A DNA stretch of 9,315 nucleotides from Bacillota bacterium (lineage in GTDB: Bacteria; Bacillota; Bacilli; Calditerricolales; Calditerricolaceae). Below the pieces are notes generated by a model. That model saw only the letters and a list, made by a program, of their open reading frames with translations. It did not search any database and was not told the DNA's origin. Where the stretch lies: NCBI GenBank assembly GCA_017577925.1, contig PKQU01000073.1:1-9315 (forward strand), in the 5' to 3' direction. Both the position numbers and the translations under genes were made by a program. This document shows, one piece after another, positions 1 to 6,513 of this stretch; the first letter of the stretch is position 1, and every line of letters begins with the position of its first letter.

Positions 1-16
1 CGTTCCCGCGATGGCC

Positions 17-52
17 AAAACAAAAACCGACAGGCCGGCGCCCACCTGTCGG
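17..52 (-). terminator. Intrinsic terminator downstream of lysC
   Basis: On the minus strand an 8-bp perfect stem (CCGACAGG / CCTGTCGG) with a 10-base loop is followed by TTTTTGTTTT. It lies about 100 bases after the lysC stop codon and in the right orientation to end the lysC transcript. No convincing gene is seen between it and lysC. Confidence 0.88.
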
Positions 53-151
53 CTTCGCCGCATCGGGAACGGCTCGGTCCCATCCGGCATAGCGATGAGC
101 CGGGCGGCCGATCCCGTTTCCGCTTTGGATGCCCGTTCCGCATCCCGCCCG

Positions 152-655
152 TCACCCGTGTACCGTCACGTGCTCATGCGCGTCCAGCTGGAAGGCGGTG
201 TGCAGGGCGCGCACAGCCCGTTCGGCGTCGGCTTGGGGGATGACGCACGACACCTTGATCTCCGACGTGCTGACCATCTTGATCGGAATGCCCTCCGCAC
301 TGAGGGTGCGGAACATCGCCGCTGCCACCCCGGGGTTGGTCACCATGCCCGCCCCGACGATCGACACCTTGGCCAAGCTCTCTTCCGACAGCAGCGAGAC
401 AAAGCCGAACCGGTCGCGATGCTTGGTGAGCACTTCCAGCGTGCGCGGCAGCTCATCGGCGGCCACCGAGAACGACACGCTAATGCGCTCGTCGTCGTAG
501 GCGTTCTGGATGATGATGTCGACGTTGATGTTGGCCTCGGCCAGAATGGTAAACAGCGCCGCCAGGGTGTCCGGCTTGTTCGGCAGGCCCACCGCCGTCA
601 CACGGGCGACGTTCTTGTCCTGGGCGACGCCGCGCACCACTTGCCCCTGCTCCAT
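152..655 (-). CDS. lysC: Aspartokinase II beta subunit from an internal in-frame start
   Basis: Within lysC, Met246 (ATG at 655) is preceded by AAGGAGGT at 670–663 with a 7-base spacer, a near-perfect ribosome site in the lysC frame. Translation from it would give a 167-residue protein consisting of both ACT domains and no kinase domain. In B. subtilis aspartokinase II, the beta subunit is made in this way from an internal start at about the same residue, and the enzyme is an alpha2beta2 tetramer. The ribosome site and start are seen directly; production of a separate subunit here is inferred from the homologue. The same codons also encode part of the alpha subunit (KEVADMEQG). Confidence 0.78.
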   Translation of the reverse strand: MEQGQVVRGVAQDKNVARVTAVGLPNKPDTLAALFTILAEANINVDIIIQNAYDDERISVSFSVAADELPRTLEVLTKHRDRFGFVSLLSEESLAKVSIVGAGMVTNPGVAAAMFRTLSAEGIPIKMVSTSEIKVSCVIPQADAERAVRALHTAFQLDAHEHVTVHG

Positions 656-1390
656 GTCGGCAACCTCCTTCACCAGCGTCCCCTCCTCCTCGGTGAAGCT
701 GGAGCGGACCGTCAATACCACGCCGTGTTTCTTGGCGCATTCCACCGCGCGGGGATGCAGCACGCCGGCGCCAAGGGCGGCCAGTTCCAGCATCTCGTCG
801 TAGGTGATCGTCTCCAGCTTGCGGGCGGTGGGAACAACGCGTGGGTCCGCCGAATAGACGCCGGAGACGTCGGTGTAAATGTCGCAGCGGTCGGCGCCGA
901 GGGCCGCCGCGAGGGCCACCGCCGTGGTGTCCGAGCCGCCCCGACCGAGAGTAGCGATCTCCCCGTCCGACGTCACGCCCTGGAACCCGGCCACCACGAC
1001 CACCTTGCCCTGCTCCAGCTCGCGACGCACGCGGGTGGTGTCAATGGTCAGAATGCGCGCCCGCCCGTGCACCGCTTCGGTGGTGATGCCCGCCTGCCAA
1101 CCGGTGAGCGACACGGCCGGGCATCCGCGCGACTTGAGGGCCATGGTAAGCAGGGCGATGGAGACCTGCTCGCCGGTCGTCAGGAGCATATCCATCTCGC
1201 GGGTGTCCGGCTGGTCGGTGACGCGCCGGGCCAGGTCGATGAGCTCATCCGTCGTGTGGCCCATGGCCGAGACCACCACGACGACGTCATGCCCCGCCTC
1301 ACGTGTCCGGTGTACCCGCTGGGCCACCGCCTTGATCCGTTCGATGCTGCCCACCGACGTCCCACCGTATTTCTGCACGATCAGCGCCAT
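152..1390 (-). CDS. lysC: Aspartokinase II (aspartate kinase), alpha subunit
   Basis: Phosphorylates L-aspartate with ATP in the cytosol, the first step of the aspartate pathway to lysine, diaminopimelate, threonine and methionine. The 412-residue product is close to the 408 of B. subtilis LysC. The amino-acid kinase domain covers about residues 1–230, with KYGGTSVG at 7–14, the TTGEQ motif at 71–75, GRGGSDTTA at 149–157, and YTDVSGVYSADPR at 172–184. Two ACT domains follow, at about 264–327 and 341–402, where allosteric amino acids bind. The ATG at 1390 was chosen because the protein begins at the family-typical MALIVQKYGG and GGGAGGG sits just upstream. Reading the frame further upstream would run through the riboswitch leader. 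The gene is controlled by a lysine riboswitch in its leader. It also carries an internal start for a beta subunit. Confidence 0.97.
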   Translation of the reverse strand: MALIVQKYGGTSVGSIERIKAVAQRVHRTREAGHDVVVVVSAMGHTTDELIDLARRVTDQPDTREMDMLLTTGEQVSIALLTMALKSRGCPAVSLTGWQAGITTEAVHGRARILTIDTTRVRRELEQGKVVVVAGFQGVTSDGEIATLGRGGSDTTAVALAAALGADRCDIYTDVSGVYSADPRVVPTARKLETITYDEMLELAALGAGVLHPRAVECAKKHGVVLTVRSSFTEEEGTLVKEVADMEQGQVVRGVAQDKNVARVTAVGLPNKPDTLAALFTILAEANINVDIIIQNAYDDERISVSFSVAADELPRTLEVLTKHRDRFGFVSLLSEESLAKVSIVGAGMVTNPGVAAAMFRTLSAEGIPIKMVSTSEIKVSCVIPQADAERAVRALHTAFQLDAHEHVTVHG

Positions 1391-1414
1391 ACGGTTTCCC
1401 TCCCTTTGTCTCCC

Positions 1415-1464
1415 AAACAAAAACGGCGACAACAACAAGGGTAGAAGCCTTGCCGTTGCCGCCG
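1415..1464 (-). terminator. Riboswitch-controlled terminator in the lysC leader
   Basis: A 17-bp stem (left arm 1464–1448, right arm 1440–1424, with three G·U pairs) and a 7-base loop are followed on the minus strand by TTTTTGTTT. It ends about 25 bases before the lysC start codon. A competing antiterminator is visible: CAACGAGG (1516–1509) can pair with CCTTGTTG (1440–1433), and after a two-A bulge GTAG (1506–1503) can pair with CTAC (1444–1441). This would break the terminator stem. It is therefore the off-state element of the upstream lysine riboswitch. Confidence 0.93.
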
Positions 1465-1508
1465 ACGCGCCCCACGCCAATGGCGACATGCCGTACAAAG
1501 CCCTACTT

Positions 1509-1706
1509 CCTCGTTGCAGGATAGCGCTCCACGGCCCCTCTCCGGGCCGTGACAGTCCGACACCTATTCGATGCCGGCCCAGCCCCGCCACCTCCGGGGT
1601 GGTGACGGGACTTCGGCGGATCCCCCTTTCGCCGCCGTTCGGCGAGCCCCGGCTCTCCCGGCGGGTACTCCTGGTCTCCGCGCCTCTACCCCACTCGACG
1701 AAAGTG
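1509..1706 (-). promoter_or_regulatory. Lysine riboswitch (L box) aptamer controlling lysC
   Basis: The minus-strand leader matches the lysine aptamer element by element. It has a P1 strand GGGTAG (1691–1686) followed by AGGCGCG, then AGTA, GGGAGAG, CGAAAGGGGGA, CCGCCGAAG, the P4 arm around CTGGGCCGGCATCG, GTCGGACTGTC, the P5 arm ACGGCC/GGCCGT, and GGAGCG leading into the closing P1 strand CTATCC (1524–1519). P1 can be extended by TTTCGT (1703–1698) pairing with ACGAGG (1514–1509), which hides the antiterminator strand. In this family, lysine binding stabilises P1 and favours the downstream terminator, so lysC should be shut off when lysine is plentiful. The P3 and P5 arms are GC-rich, in keeping with the genome. 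Confidence 0.96.
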
Positions 1707-1743
1707 GGCATATGCGATTGGTGTTGCGATTGATTTGTCGGAA

Positions 1744-1772
1744 ATTATACTCCATTCGGTGCGCCGATGCAA
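1744..1772 (-). promoter_or_regulatory. Sigma-A type promoter for the lysC leader
   Basis: On the minus strand TTGCAT (1772–1767) and a perfect TATAAT (1749–1744) are separated by 17 bases. Transcription would start near 1737, about 45 bases before the P1 stem of the lysine riboswitch, giving a leader of roughly 345 bases. The -10 is consensus; the -35 matches TTGACA only in its first three bases. Confidence 0.82.
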
Positions 1773-1825
1773 GAGGAAACATTCGCACGGCGGACCCTGG
1801 TCACAACCGGACAACGATCCACACC

Positions 1826-1850
1826 GTTTCGCCGTCTGCGCATAGGGTAG
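1826..1850 (+). promoter_or_regulatory. Candidate sigma-B-like (stress/sporulation sigma) promoter
   Basis: GTTTCG, 13 bases, then GGGTAG resembles the B. subtilis sigma-B consensus (GTTTAA–N12-14–GGGTAT). Sigma-F boxes are partly similar. It lies about 52 bases before the small plus-strand gene at 1902 and points at it. No good sigma-A promoter is seen in the same interval. The assignment rests on motif likeness only. Confidence 0.4.
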
Positions 1851-1901
1851 AAGAGAACATCCACCCGCGAGTGACCGACCTCGCCATCGGAGGTGATGGT
1901 C

Positions 1902-2108
1902 ATGTTTTCCGGCCTGTTTCGTCACGTTTCACCCCTGAAGCTGTTGGGCTGGCTGAAAGGGGCCAACGTGTTCAAATCCATCGGATGGTGGCGCCTCGCC
2001 CTGCGCGTGCTCCCGTTTTTGGGAAAGGTGCTCGCCACCTTTCTCCCCCTGGTTAAACACCTCTTCGGCTCCTGGCGGTTTCTGGCCTCGGCCTCCCGCT
2101 CGTCATAG
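1902..2108 (+). CDS. Small cationic, Trp-rich hydrophobic peptide of unknown function
   Basis: This 68-residue product is not recognised. It has five Lys, five Arg, two His and no Asp or Glu, so it is strongly basic. It also has four Trp (17, 29, 30, 58) and many Leu, Val and Phe, which suggests amphipathic helices or membrane contact. The ATG at 1902 is preceded by GGAGGTGAT (1889–1897), a full-length match to the anti-Shine-Dalgarno, with 7 bases after GGAGGT; upstream in-frame GTG and ATG codons overlap this site and are unlikely starts. A candidate sigma-B-like promoter lies upstream and a strong terminator downstream. The C-terminal half (LPFLGKVLATFLPLVKHLFG) is faintly like the tail of VrrA/YqfQ proteins, and the composition is like leaderless bacteriocins, but neither is established. 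It is convergent with uvrC and back to back with lysC. Confidence 0.68.
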   Translation: MFSGLFRHVSPLKLLGWLKGANVFKSIGWWRLALRVLPFLGKVLATFLPLVKHLFGSWRFLASASRSS

Positions 2109-2235
2109 CCTCGACCGCGCTCCTGCCGTCAGAACGCTGTTGTGGCTGGGCTGGAAAAGCTCCCGGCTCCGCGCCGCTGCCTGAGGCTTGGCTCCCCCGG
2201 AACCAGAACGTCGGTCAAGCGGGCAAATGCACAGC

Positions 2236-2270
2236 AAACGGCCGCGGTTGCACCGAACCGCGGCCGTTTT
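2236..2270. terminator. Bidirectional terminator between the small gene and uvrC
   Basis: A perfect 14-bp inverted repeat (2236–2249 and 2256–2269) with a 6-base loop has T runs on both strands: GTTTT after the stem on the plus strand and GTTT on the minus strand. It separates the converging small plus-strand gene and minus-strand uvrC and can end transcripts from both sides. Confidence 0.85.
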
Positions 2271-2316
2271 GCGTTGGAGCCCTCACCAACCTCAACGCTT
2301 TTCGACGTCCCTCTAT

Positions 2317-2354
2317 CCAAACCGAAAGCCCCCTCCCATCCGCACGAGGGGGCT
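2317..2354 (-). terminator. Terminator at the 3' end of uvrC
   Basis: On the minus strand AGCCCCCTC (2354–2346) pairs with GAGGGGGCT (2335–2327) across a 10-base loop, followed by a short T-rich stretch (TTCGGTTTGG). The stem begins within the uvrC stop codon. The T tract is weak, so the palindromic terminator 60 bases further on may act as a backup. Confidence 0.7.
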
Positions 2355-4128
2355 ACGCCTGCCGCAGATGCTCCTGGATCGTTTTGGCCAACTTGTCGCC
2401 AATGCCGATGCGACGGAACTCTTCCAGGGAAGCCGTCTTGATCCGCTCGAGGGAGCCGAAATGCGTAAGCAACCGTTGGCGCCGCTTGGGGCCGACGCCG
2501 GGAATGTCGTCGAGGACAGAGCGGAAGGCCGTTTTGGTGCGCACCTGACGATGGAAGGTGTTGGCGAAGCGGTGCACCTCGTCCTGGATGCGCGTGAGGA
2601 GGTGAAAAGCGTGGCTGTGCCGGTCAATCGGCACCTCCTCCGGCGGGTCGCCGAACAACAGGCGCGAGGTGCGGTGGCGCTCGTCTTTGGCCAGGCCGCA
2701 TACCGGCACGTACAGGCCCAGCTCATTCTCCAGCACATCCATGGCCGCGGAAATCTGTCCCTTGCCCCCGTCGACAACGATCAGATCGGGCAGGGGGAGG
2801 TTTTCCTTCAGCACTCGCGTGTAGCGGCGGCGGATCACCTCGCGCATCGCCGCGTAGTCGTCCGGGCCTTCGGCGGTGCGGATGCGGTACTTGCGGTACT
2901 CCGCCTTGGCCGGCTTGCCGTCGAGGAACACGACCATCGCCGCCACGGGATCGACGCCCTGGGTGGTGGCGTTGTCGAAAGCCTCGATGCGCTTCGGATA
3001 GCCGATACCGAGGAGGCGGCCCAGGGTGTCGAGGGCCTCCACCGTGCGCGCCTCGTCGCGTTCCATAAGGCGGAAGCGTTCCTCGAGGGCCAGCCGGGCG
3101 TTCTCCGCCGCCAGGTCAACCAGCTCCTTCTTCTTCCCGCGCTTCGGCACGTGGACCTTGACGTCCAGCCAGTCGGCCAGGGCACCGGGGTCGACGCCCT
3201 CGGGCAGCCAGATCTCCTTGGGACGGGCAGGATGGGCAAAGTAGAACTGCGTCACGTAGGAAAGGAAGTCCTCGTCCGGATCGCCGTAGTGGGGGAAGAT
3301 GGCCACGTCGCGCTCGATCAGCTTACCCTGGCGGATGTAGAACACCTGTACACACATCCAGCCGCGGTCGGCGTGATAGGCGAAGATGTCGCGGTCGATG
3401 AAATCGTTGAAGGCAATCTTCTGCTTTTCCGCCACCTTCTCGATGTCGGCGATCAGGTCGCGGTACTCCTTGGCCCGCTCGAACTCGAGGGCCTCAGCCG
3501 CCGCGTGCATTTTTGCCTCCAGTTGCTTGACAATGCCGTCGACGTCCCCGCTCAGAAAGCGGGTGATCTCCTCGACGATCGGCTCATACCGCTCGGGGGG
3601 CACGTCATGGACGCAGGGGGCGAGGCACTGGCCGAGGTGATAGTAGAGGCACACTTCCTTGGGCAGGGTACGGCACTTGCGCAGCGGATAGAGGCGATCG
3701 AGCAGCTTCTTGGCGTGCTGGGCCGCCCCGGCGTTGGGATAGGGGCCGAAGTACCTGGCCTTGTCCTTCTTTACCCGCCGCGTCACTTCGAGGCGCGGGT
3801 GCCGCTCGTGCGTCAGCTTGATGTACGGGTACGACTTGTCGTCCCGCAAGAGCACGTTGTAGCGCGGCTTGTGCTGCTTGATCAGGTTGCATTCGAGTAT
3901 CAGCGCCTCGACGGGGTTGTCGGTGACGATGTAGTCGATGTCGGCCACCTCATTGACCAAGGCCTGGGTCTTACCGTCGTGACTGCCGGTGAAGTAAGAG
4001 CGGACGCGGTTTTTCAGCACCTTGGCCTTGCCCACATACAATATCTCGCCGCCTTCCCCCTTCATGAGGTAGACGCCGGGCTTGGCCGGAAGCAGGGCCA
4101 GCTTTTCCTTGAGTTGGTCGCGGGGCAC
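2353..4128 (-). CDS. uvrC: Excinuclease ABC subunit C (UvrC)
   Basis: Makes the dual incisions in nucleotide excision repair after UvrA/UvrB damage recognition, in the cytosol on DNA. The 591-residue product is collinear with Bacillus UvrC. It has an N-terminal GIY-YIG nuclease domain (about 14–92; GVYLM 18–22, YVGKAK 31–36, Arg41), a four-cysteine group at 152, 160, 168 and 172 (probable iron-sulfur site), and a UVR motif that binds UvrB (about 203–237). The C-terminal RNase H-like nuclease domain has Asp385 in EAFDN, Asp453 in DGGKGQ and His519 in DEVHRFA as the probable DDH triad. Tandem helix-hairpin-helix motifs end it (about 538–587). The GTG start at 4128 is chosen for its AAGGAGGT site (4144–4137) and the family-typical RDQLKEKLALLP N-terminus; an ATG at 4212 would run through the trxA terminator. 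It lies downstream of trxA with no clear promoter of its own. Confidence 0.97.
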   Translation of the reverse strand: MPRDQLKEKLALLPAKPGVYLMKGEGGEILYVGKAKVLKNRVRSYFTGSHDGKTQALVNEVADIDYIVTDNPVEALILECNLIKQHKPRYNVLLRDDKSYPYIKLTHERHPRLEVTRRVKKDKARYFGPYPNAGAAQHAKKLLDRLYPLRKCRTLPKEVCLYYHLGQCLAPCVHDVPPERYEPIVEEITRFLSGDVDGIVKQLEAKMHAAAEALEFERAKEYRDLIADIEKVAEKQKIAFNDFIDRDIFAYHADRGWMCVQVFYIRQGKLIERDVAIFPHYGDPDEDFLSYVTQFYFAHPARPKEIWLPEGVDPGALADWLDVKVHVPKRGKKKELVDLAAENARLALEERFRLMERDEARTVEALDTLGRLLGIGYPKRIEAFDNATTQGVDPVAAMVVFLDGKPAKAEYRKYRIRTAEGPDDYAAMREVIRRRYTRVLKENLPLPDLIVVDGGKGQISAAMDVLENELGLYVPVCGLAKDERHRTSRLLFGDPPEEVPIDRHSHAFHLLTRIQDEVHRFANTFHRQVRTKTAFRSVLDDIPGVGPKRRQRLLTHFGSLERIKTASLEEFRRIGIGDKLAKTIQEHLRQA

Positions 4129-4161
4129 GGGCGCACACCTCCTTTCGGCTTTGCTCCCACG

Positions 4162-4187
4162 AAAAAAGCCTGCCCGAGGGACAGGCT
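4162..4187 (-). terminator. Terminator/attenuator between trxA and uvrC
   Basis: On the minus strand AGCCTG (4187–4182) and CAGGCT (4172–4167) flank a 9-base loop, followed by TTTTTT. It sits 21 bases after the trxA stop and only about 18 bases before the uvrC ribosome site. It would trim most trxA transcripts and let a fraction continue into uvrC. Confidence 0.85.
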
Positions 4188-4208
4188 CTATCCTTGTCGT
4201 CTTGCGGC

Positions 4209-4523
4209 TCACAGATGTTTGTTGAGATGGCTGAGCAGGGCTTCCTTCGGCTGATAACCGATGATCTTGTCAACCGGCTGCCCGTCTTTGAACAGGATCA
4301 GCGTCGGAATGCTCATCACGCCGTATTGGCTGGCCGTGTCCGGGTTTTCGTCGACGTTCACCTTGACGATCTTCACCTTGTCGCCGATCTCTTTGTCCAG
4401 CTCCTCCAGCACCGGCGCAATCATGCGGCACGGACCGCACCACGGCGCCCAGAAGTCGACCAGCACCGTCCCCGCGGAAATCTCGCTTTGAAACGTCTGA
4501 TCCGTGGCGTTCACGATGGCCAT
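4209..4523 (-). CDS. trxA: Thioredoxin
   Basis: Small cytosolic dithiol-disulfide oxidoreductase that donates electrons to ribonucleotide reductase, peroxiredoxins and methionine sulfoxide reductases, and is re-reduced by thioredoxin reductase. The 104-residue product has the same length as B. subtilis TrxA. The active site WCGPC lies at 28–32 (Cys29 and Cys32), the buried Asp at 23 (VDFWAPW), and the cis-proline at 73 (MSIPT), so all the catalytic features are present. The ATG at 4523 is chosen because it follows AAGGGGGA and gives the standard MAIVNATDQTF N-terminus; the longer frame to 4616 would include the promoter. A terminator follows, then uvrC. Confidence 0.97.
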   Translation of the reverse strand: MAIVNATDQTFQSEISAGTVLVDFWAPWCGPCRMIAPVLEELDKEIGDKVKIVKVNVDENPDTASQYGVMSIPTLILFKDGQPVDKIIGYQPKEALLSHLNKHL

Positions 4524-4586
4524 TGGCGCTTCCCCCTTATTGTGTCGTCTCGTCTTAAATCGATCGTCTTCGATCAAGACACCACC

Positions 4587-4615
4587 AGTATACCACCGCC
4601 CGGCGAAAATATCCA
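4587..4615 (-). promoter_or_regulatory. Sigma-A type promoter of trxA
   Basis: On the minus strand TGGATA (4615–4610; four of six to TTGACA), a 17-base spacer and TATACT (4592–4587) with an extended -10 TG one base upstream. The start point would be near 4580, leaving a 5' leader of about 57 bases. That leader holds short overlapping inverted repeats (GTCTT…AAGAC and GATCG…CGATC, about 4562–4581) of unknown significance. Confidence 0.72.
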
Positions 4616-4694
4616 CACCACGCGCATCGCCGCCACTTTCCCGTCACCGTTGTGCCCTCCTTCGACAGGCACACATGAGATGTGGAGAGGCCTG

Positions 4695-4724
4695 TTGCAC
4701 AGGGAATGCAATTGAGAGAAATAT
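4695..4724 (+). promoter_or_regulatory. Weak candidate promoter for the dppABC-like operon
   Basis: TTGCAC (4695–4700) and AAATAT (4719–4724) are separated by 18 bases in the only AT-rich stretch upstream of the binding-protein gene. A shifted -10 such as TATGAG (4722) is also possible. The operon must start somewhere between the divergent trxA promoter and 4876, but the match is poor. Confidence 0.3.
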
Positions 4725-4771
4725 GAGAAAAAACAGGGAGCACGTCGCCCGCCGTCGAACCCATCGGGCAA

Positions 4772-4822
4772 GCGAAGGAGCCCCGCCGGCGGCGCGAGCG
4801 CGCGACCGGGGCAACTCCTCGC
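4772..4822 (+). other. Long bulged stem-loop in the dppA leader
   Basis: GCGA-A-GGAG-CCCCG (4772–4785) can pair with CGGGG-CAA-CTCC-TCGC (4807–4822), forming 13 base pairs interrupted by a single-A bulge and a CAA bulge. The apex is GC-rich. There is no T run after it, so it is not a simple terminator. It ends about 37 bases before the dppA ribosome site. It does not match a riboswitch class I can name with confidence. Confidence 0.45.
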
Positions 4823-4875
4823 CGGTTCCGGCGCGCTTCCCAAGCGAACCCAATCCACAAGGAGGTTGGCACGCG

Positions 4876-6513
4876 ATGCGGAAAAGGGGCCTGCTCTTTG
4901 CCCTCTCCCTCCTCCTCATCCTGGCCACCGCTCTGGCCGGTTGCGGCACGCGCGAAACGTCCGCCCCCAACTCAAGCCAGCCGGCCATCAATGAAGGCAC
5001 CGGCAACACGGGCGGCGACCAGACGCTCGTCTTTGGCCGCGGCAGCGACTCGGTCGGCCTCGACCCGGCCAACGTGACCGACGGTGAATCGATGAAGGTG
5101 ACGCACCAGATCTACGACACCCTCGTCCAATACAACGACGAAGACACCACCGTCAAGCCGGCCCTGGCCACAGAGTGGAACGTGAGCGAGGACGGCAAGG
5201 TATGGACGTTCAAGCTGCGCGAGGGGGTCAAGTTCCACGACGGCACCGACTTCAACGCCGACGCCGTGGTCTTCAACTTCCAGCGGTGGATGGACAAAAA
5301 CCACCCGTACCACCATGGCGATTTTGAATACTACGGCTACATGTTCGGCGGGTATCCCGGCATCATTGAAAAGGTAGAAAAAACAGGTCCCTACGAAGTG
5401 AACATCACGCTGAAGGAGCCGTACGCGCCGTTCCTGCAAACCCTGGCCATGCCGGCCTTCGCCATTGCCAGCCCCGAGGCGATCAAGAAGCATGGCCAGG
5501 ACTTCTTCAAGAACCCGGTCGGTACGGGGCCGTTCATCTTCAAGGAGTGGAAAAAGGACGACCGGATCGTCCTCGAGCGCAATGACAACTATTGGGGCGA
5601 AAAGGCCAAGATCAAGACGCTCATCTTCCGCGTCATTCCGGACAACGCGGCGCGCTTCCTCGAACTGCAGGCCGGCACGATCGACATCATGGACGGGCTC
5701 AACCCCGAAGACGTGCAGAACGTCAAGAACAACCCCGACCTGCAGCTGATCCTGCGCCCGTCGATGAACGTCGGCTACCTGGCCATGAACATGGACAAGA
5801 AGCCCTTTGACAACCCGAAGGTGCGCCAGGCCATCAACCACGCCATCAACAAGCAGGCGCTGATCGACGCCTTCTACGGCGGGCTGGCCAAGCCGGCCAA
5901 AAACCCGCTGCCGCCCACGCTGTGGGGCTACAACGACGAGATCCAGGATTACGAGTACAACCCCGAGAAAGCGAAGGCCCTCTTGGCCGAAGCCGGCTAT
6001 CCGAACGGCTTTCAGACAACGCTGTGGGCCATGCCCAACCCGCGACCGTACATGCCGCAGCCGCAGCAGATCGCCCAGGCCATCGCCGCCGACCTGGCCA
6101 AGGTGGGCATCGAGGCGAAGATCGTCTCCTTCGAGTGGGGCACCTACCTGGAGAAGACGAAAAACGGCGAGCACGACATGGCCTTGCTGGGTTGGACGGG
6201 CGACAACGGCGACCCGGATAACTTCCTGTACGTGCTCTTGGATAAGGACAACGCCGTGAAAGGCAGCGCCGGCAACATCGCCTTCTACCGCAGCGACGAG
6301 CTGCACGAGATCCTCATCCAGGCGCAGCGCGAGACGGACCAGAAGAAGCGCGAGGAGCTCTATCAGAAGGCTCAGGAGATCATCCACCGCGACGCGCCGT
6401 GGGTGCCACTGGCCCACTCCACGCCGCCGCTGGCTGCCCGCGCCTACGTCAAGAACTACGTCCCGCACCCGACCGGCTCCGAGGCGCTCAACAAGGTGGA
6501 CGTTCAAAAGTGA
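4876..6513 (+). CDS. dppA: Dipeptide/oligopeptide ABC transporter, substrate-binding lipoprotein (DppA-like)
   Basis: Captures peptides outside the membrane and passes them to the DppBC-type permease. The 545-residue product begins with a lipoprotein signal peptide (basic MRKR, hydrophobic core 5–20, lipobox LAGC with Cys23) followed by a Ser/Asn/Gly-rich linker. The rest is a family 5 solute-binding domain: the family signature around WTFKLREGVKFHDG, and ATEWNVSEDGK just before it. WTGDNGDPDNF (about 440–450) closely matches E. coli DppA, where an Asp in this region binds the peptide N-terminus, so di- or short peptides are the best substrate guess; heme or other ligands are not excluded. 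AAGGAGGT at 4859–4866 supports the ATG at 4876; the open frame reaches much further upstream but into the trxA promoter region. Hairpins follow the stop codon, then dppB. Confidence 0.92.
   Translation: MRKRGLLFALSLLLILATALAGCGTRETSAPNSSQPAINEGTGNTGGDQTLVFGRGSDSVGLDPANVTDGESMKVTHQIYDTLVQYNDEDTTVKPALATEWNVSEDGKVWTFKLREGVKFHDGTDFNADAVVFNFQRWMDKNHPYHHGDFEYYGYMFGGYPGIIEKVEKTGPYEVNITLKEPYAPFLQTLAMPAFAIASPEAIKKHGQDFFKNPVGTGPFIFKEWKKDDRIVLERNDNYWGEKAKIKTLIFRVIPDNAARFLELQAGTIDIMDGLNPEDVQNVKNNPDLQLILRPSMNVGYLAMNMDKKPFDNPKVRQAINHAINKQALIDAFYGGLAKPAKNPLPPTLWGYNDEIQDYEYNPEKAKALLAEAGYPNGFQTTLWAMPNPRPYMPQPQQIAQAIAADLAKVGIEAKIVSFEWGTYLEKTKNGEHDMALLGWTGDNGDPDNFLYVLLDKDNAVKGSAGNIAFYRSDELHEILIQAQRETDQKKREELYQKAQEIIHRDAPWVPLAHSTPPLAARAYVKNYVPHPTGSEALNKVDVQK

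Noticed and set aside
11..1444. Long plus-strand open frame (477 codons) opposite lysC
   Set aside because: It is antisense to a clearly conserved aspartokinase and its riboswitch leader, and its His/Arg/Gly-rich translation is typical of shadow frames in GC-rich DNA.
1391..1711. N-terminal extension of LysC to an upstream ATG
   Set aside because: The extension would translate the lysine riboswitch and its terminator; the start at 1390 has a ribosome site and the family-typical N-terminus.
1686..1925. Minus-strand short frame upstream of lysC
   Set aside because: It overlaps the lysC promoter and riboswitch and has no ribosome site or recognisable content.
4129..4212. 28-residue N-terminal extension of UvrC to an ATG at 4212
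   Set aside because: It runs through the trxA terminator and lacks similarity to UvrC; the GTG at 4128 has AAGGAGGT upstream.
2188..4254. Plus-strand open frame of 688 codons opposite uvrC
   Set aside because: It covers uvrC and two terminators, resembles no known family, and arises from high GC third positions of uvrC on the other strand.
4776..4822. Glycine-riboswitch likeness (GGAG…CCGGGGCAA…CTCC)
   Set aside because: Some core letters agree, but the conserved CCGAAGGGGCAA and CTCTCAGG segments and the second aptamer are absent, and the downstream genes are not glycine-related.
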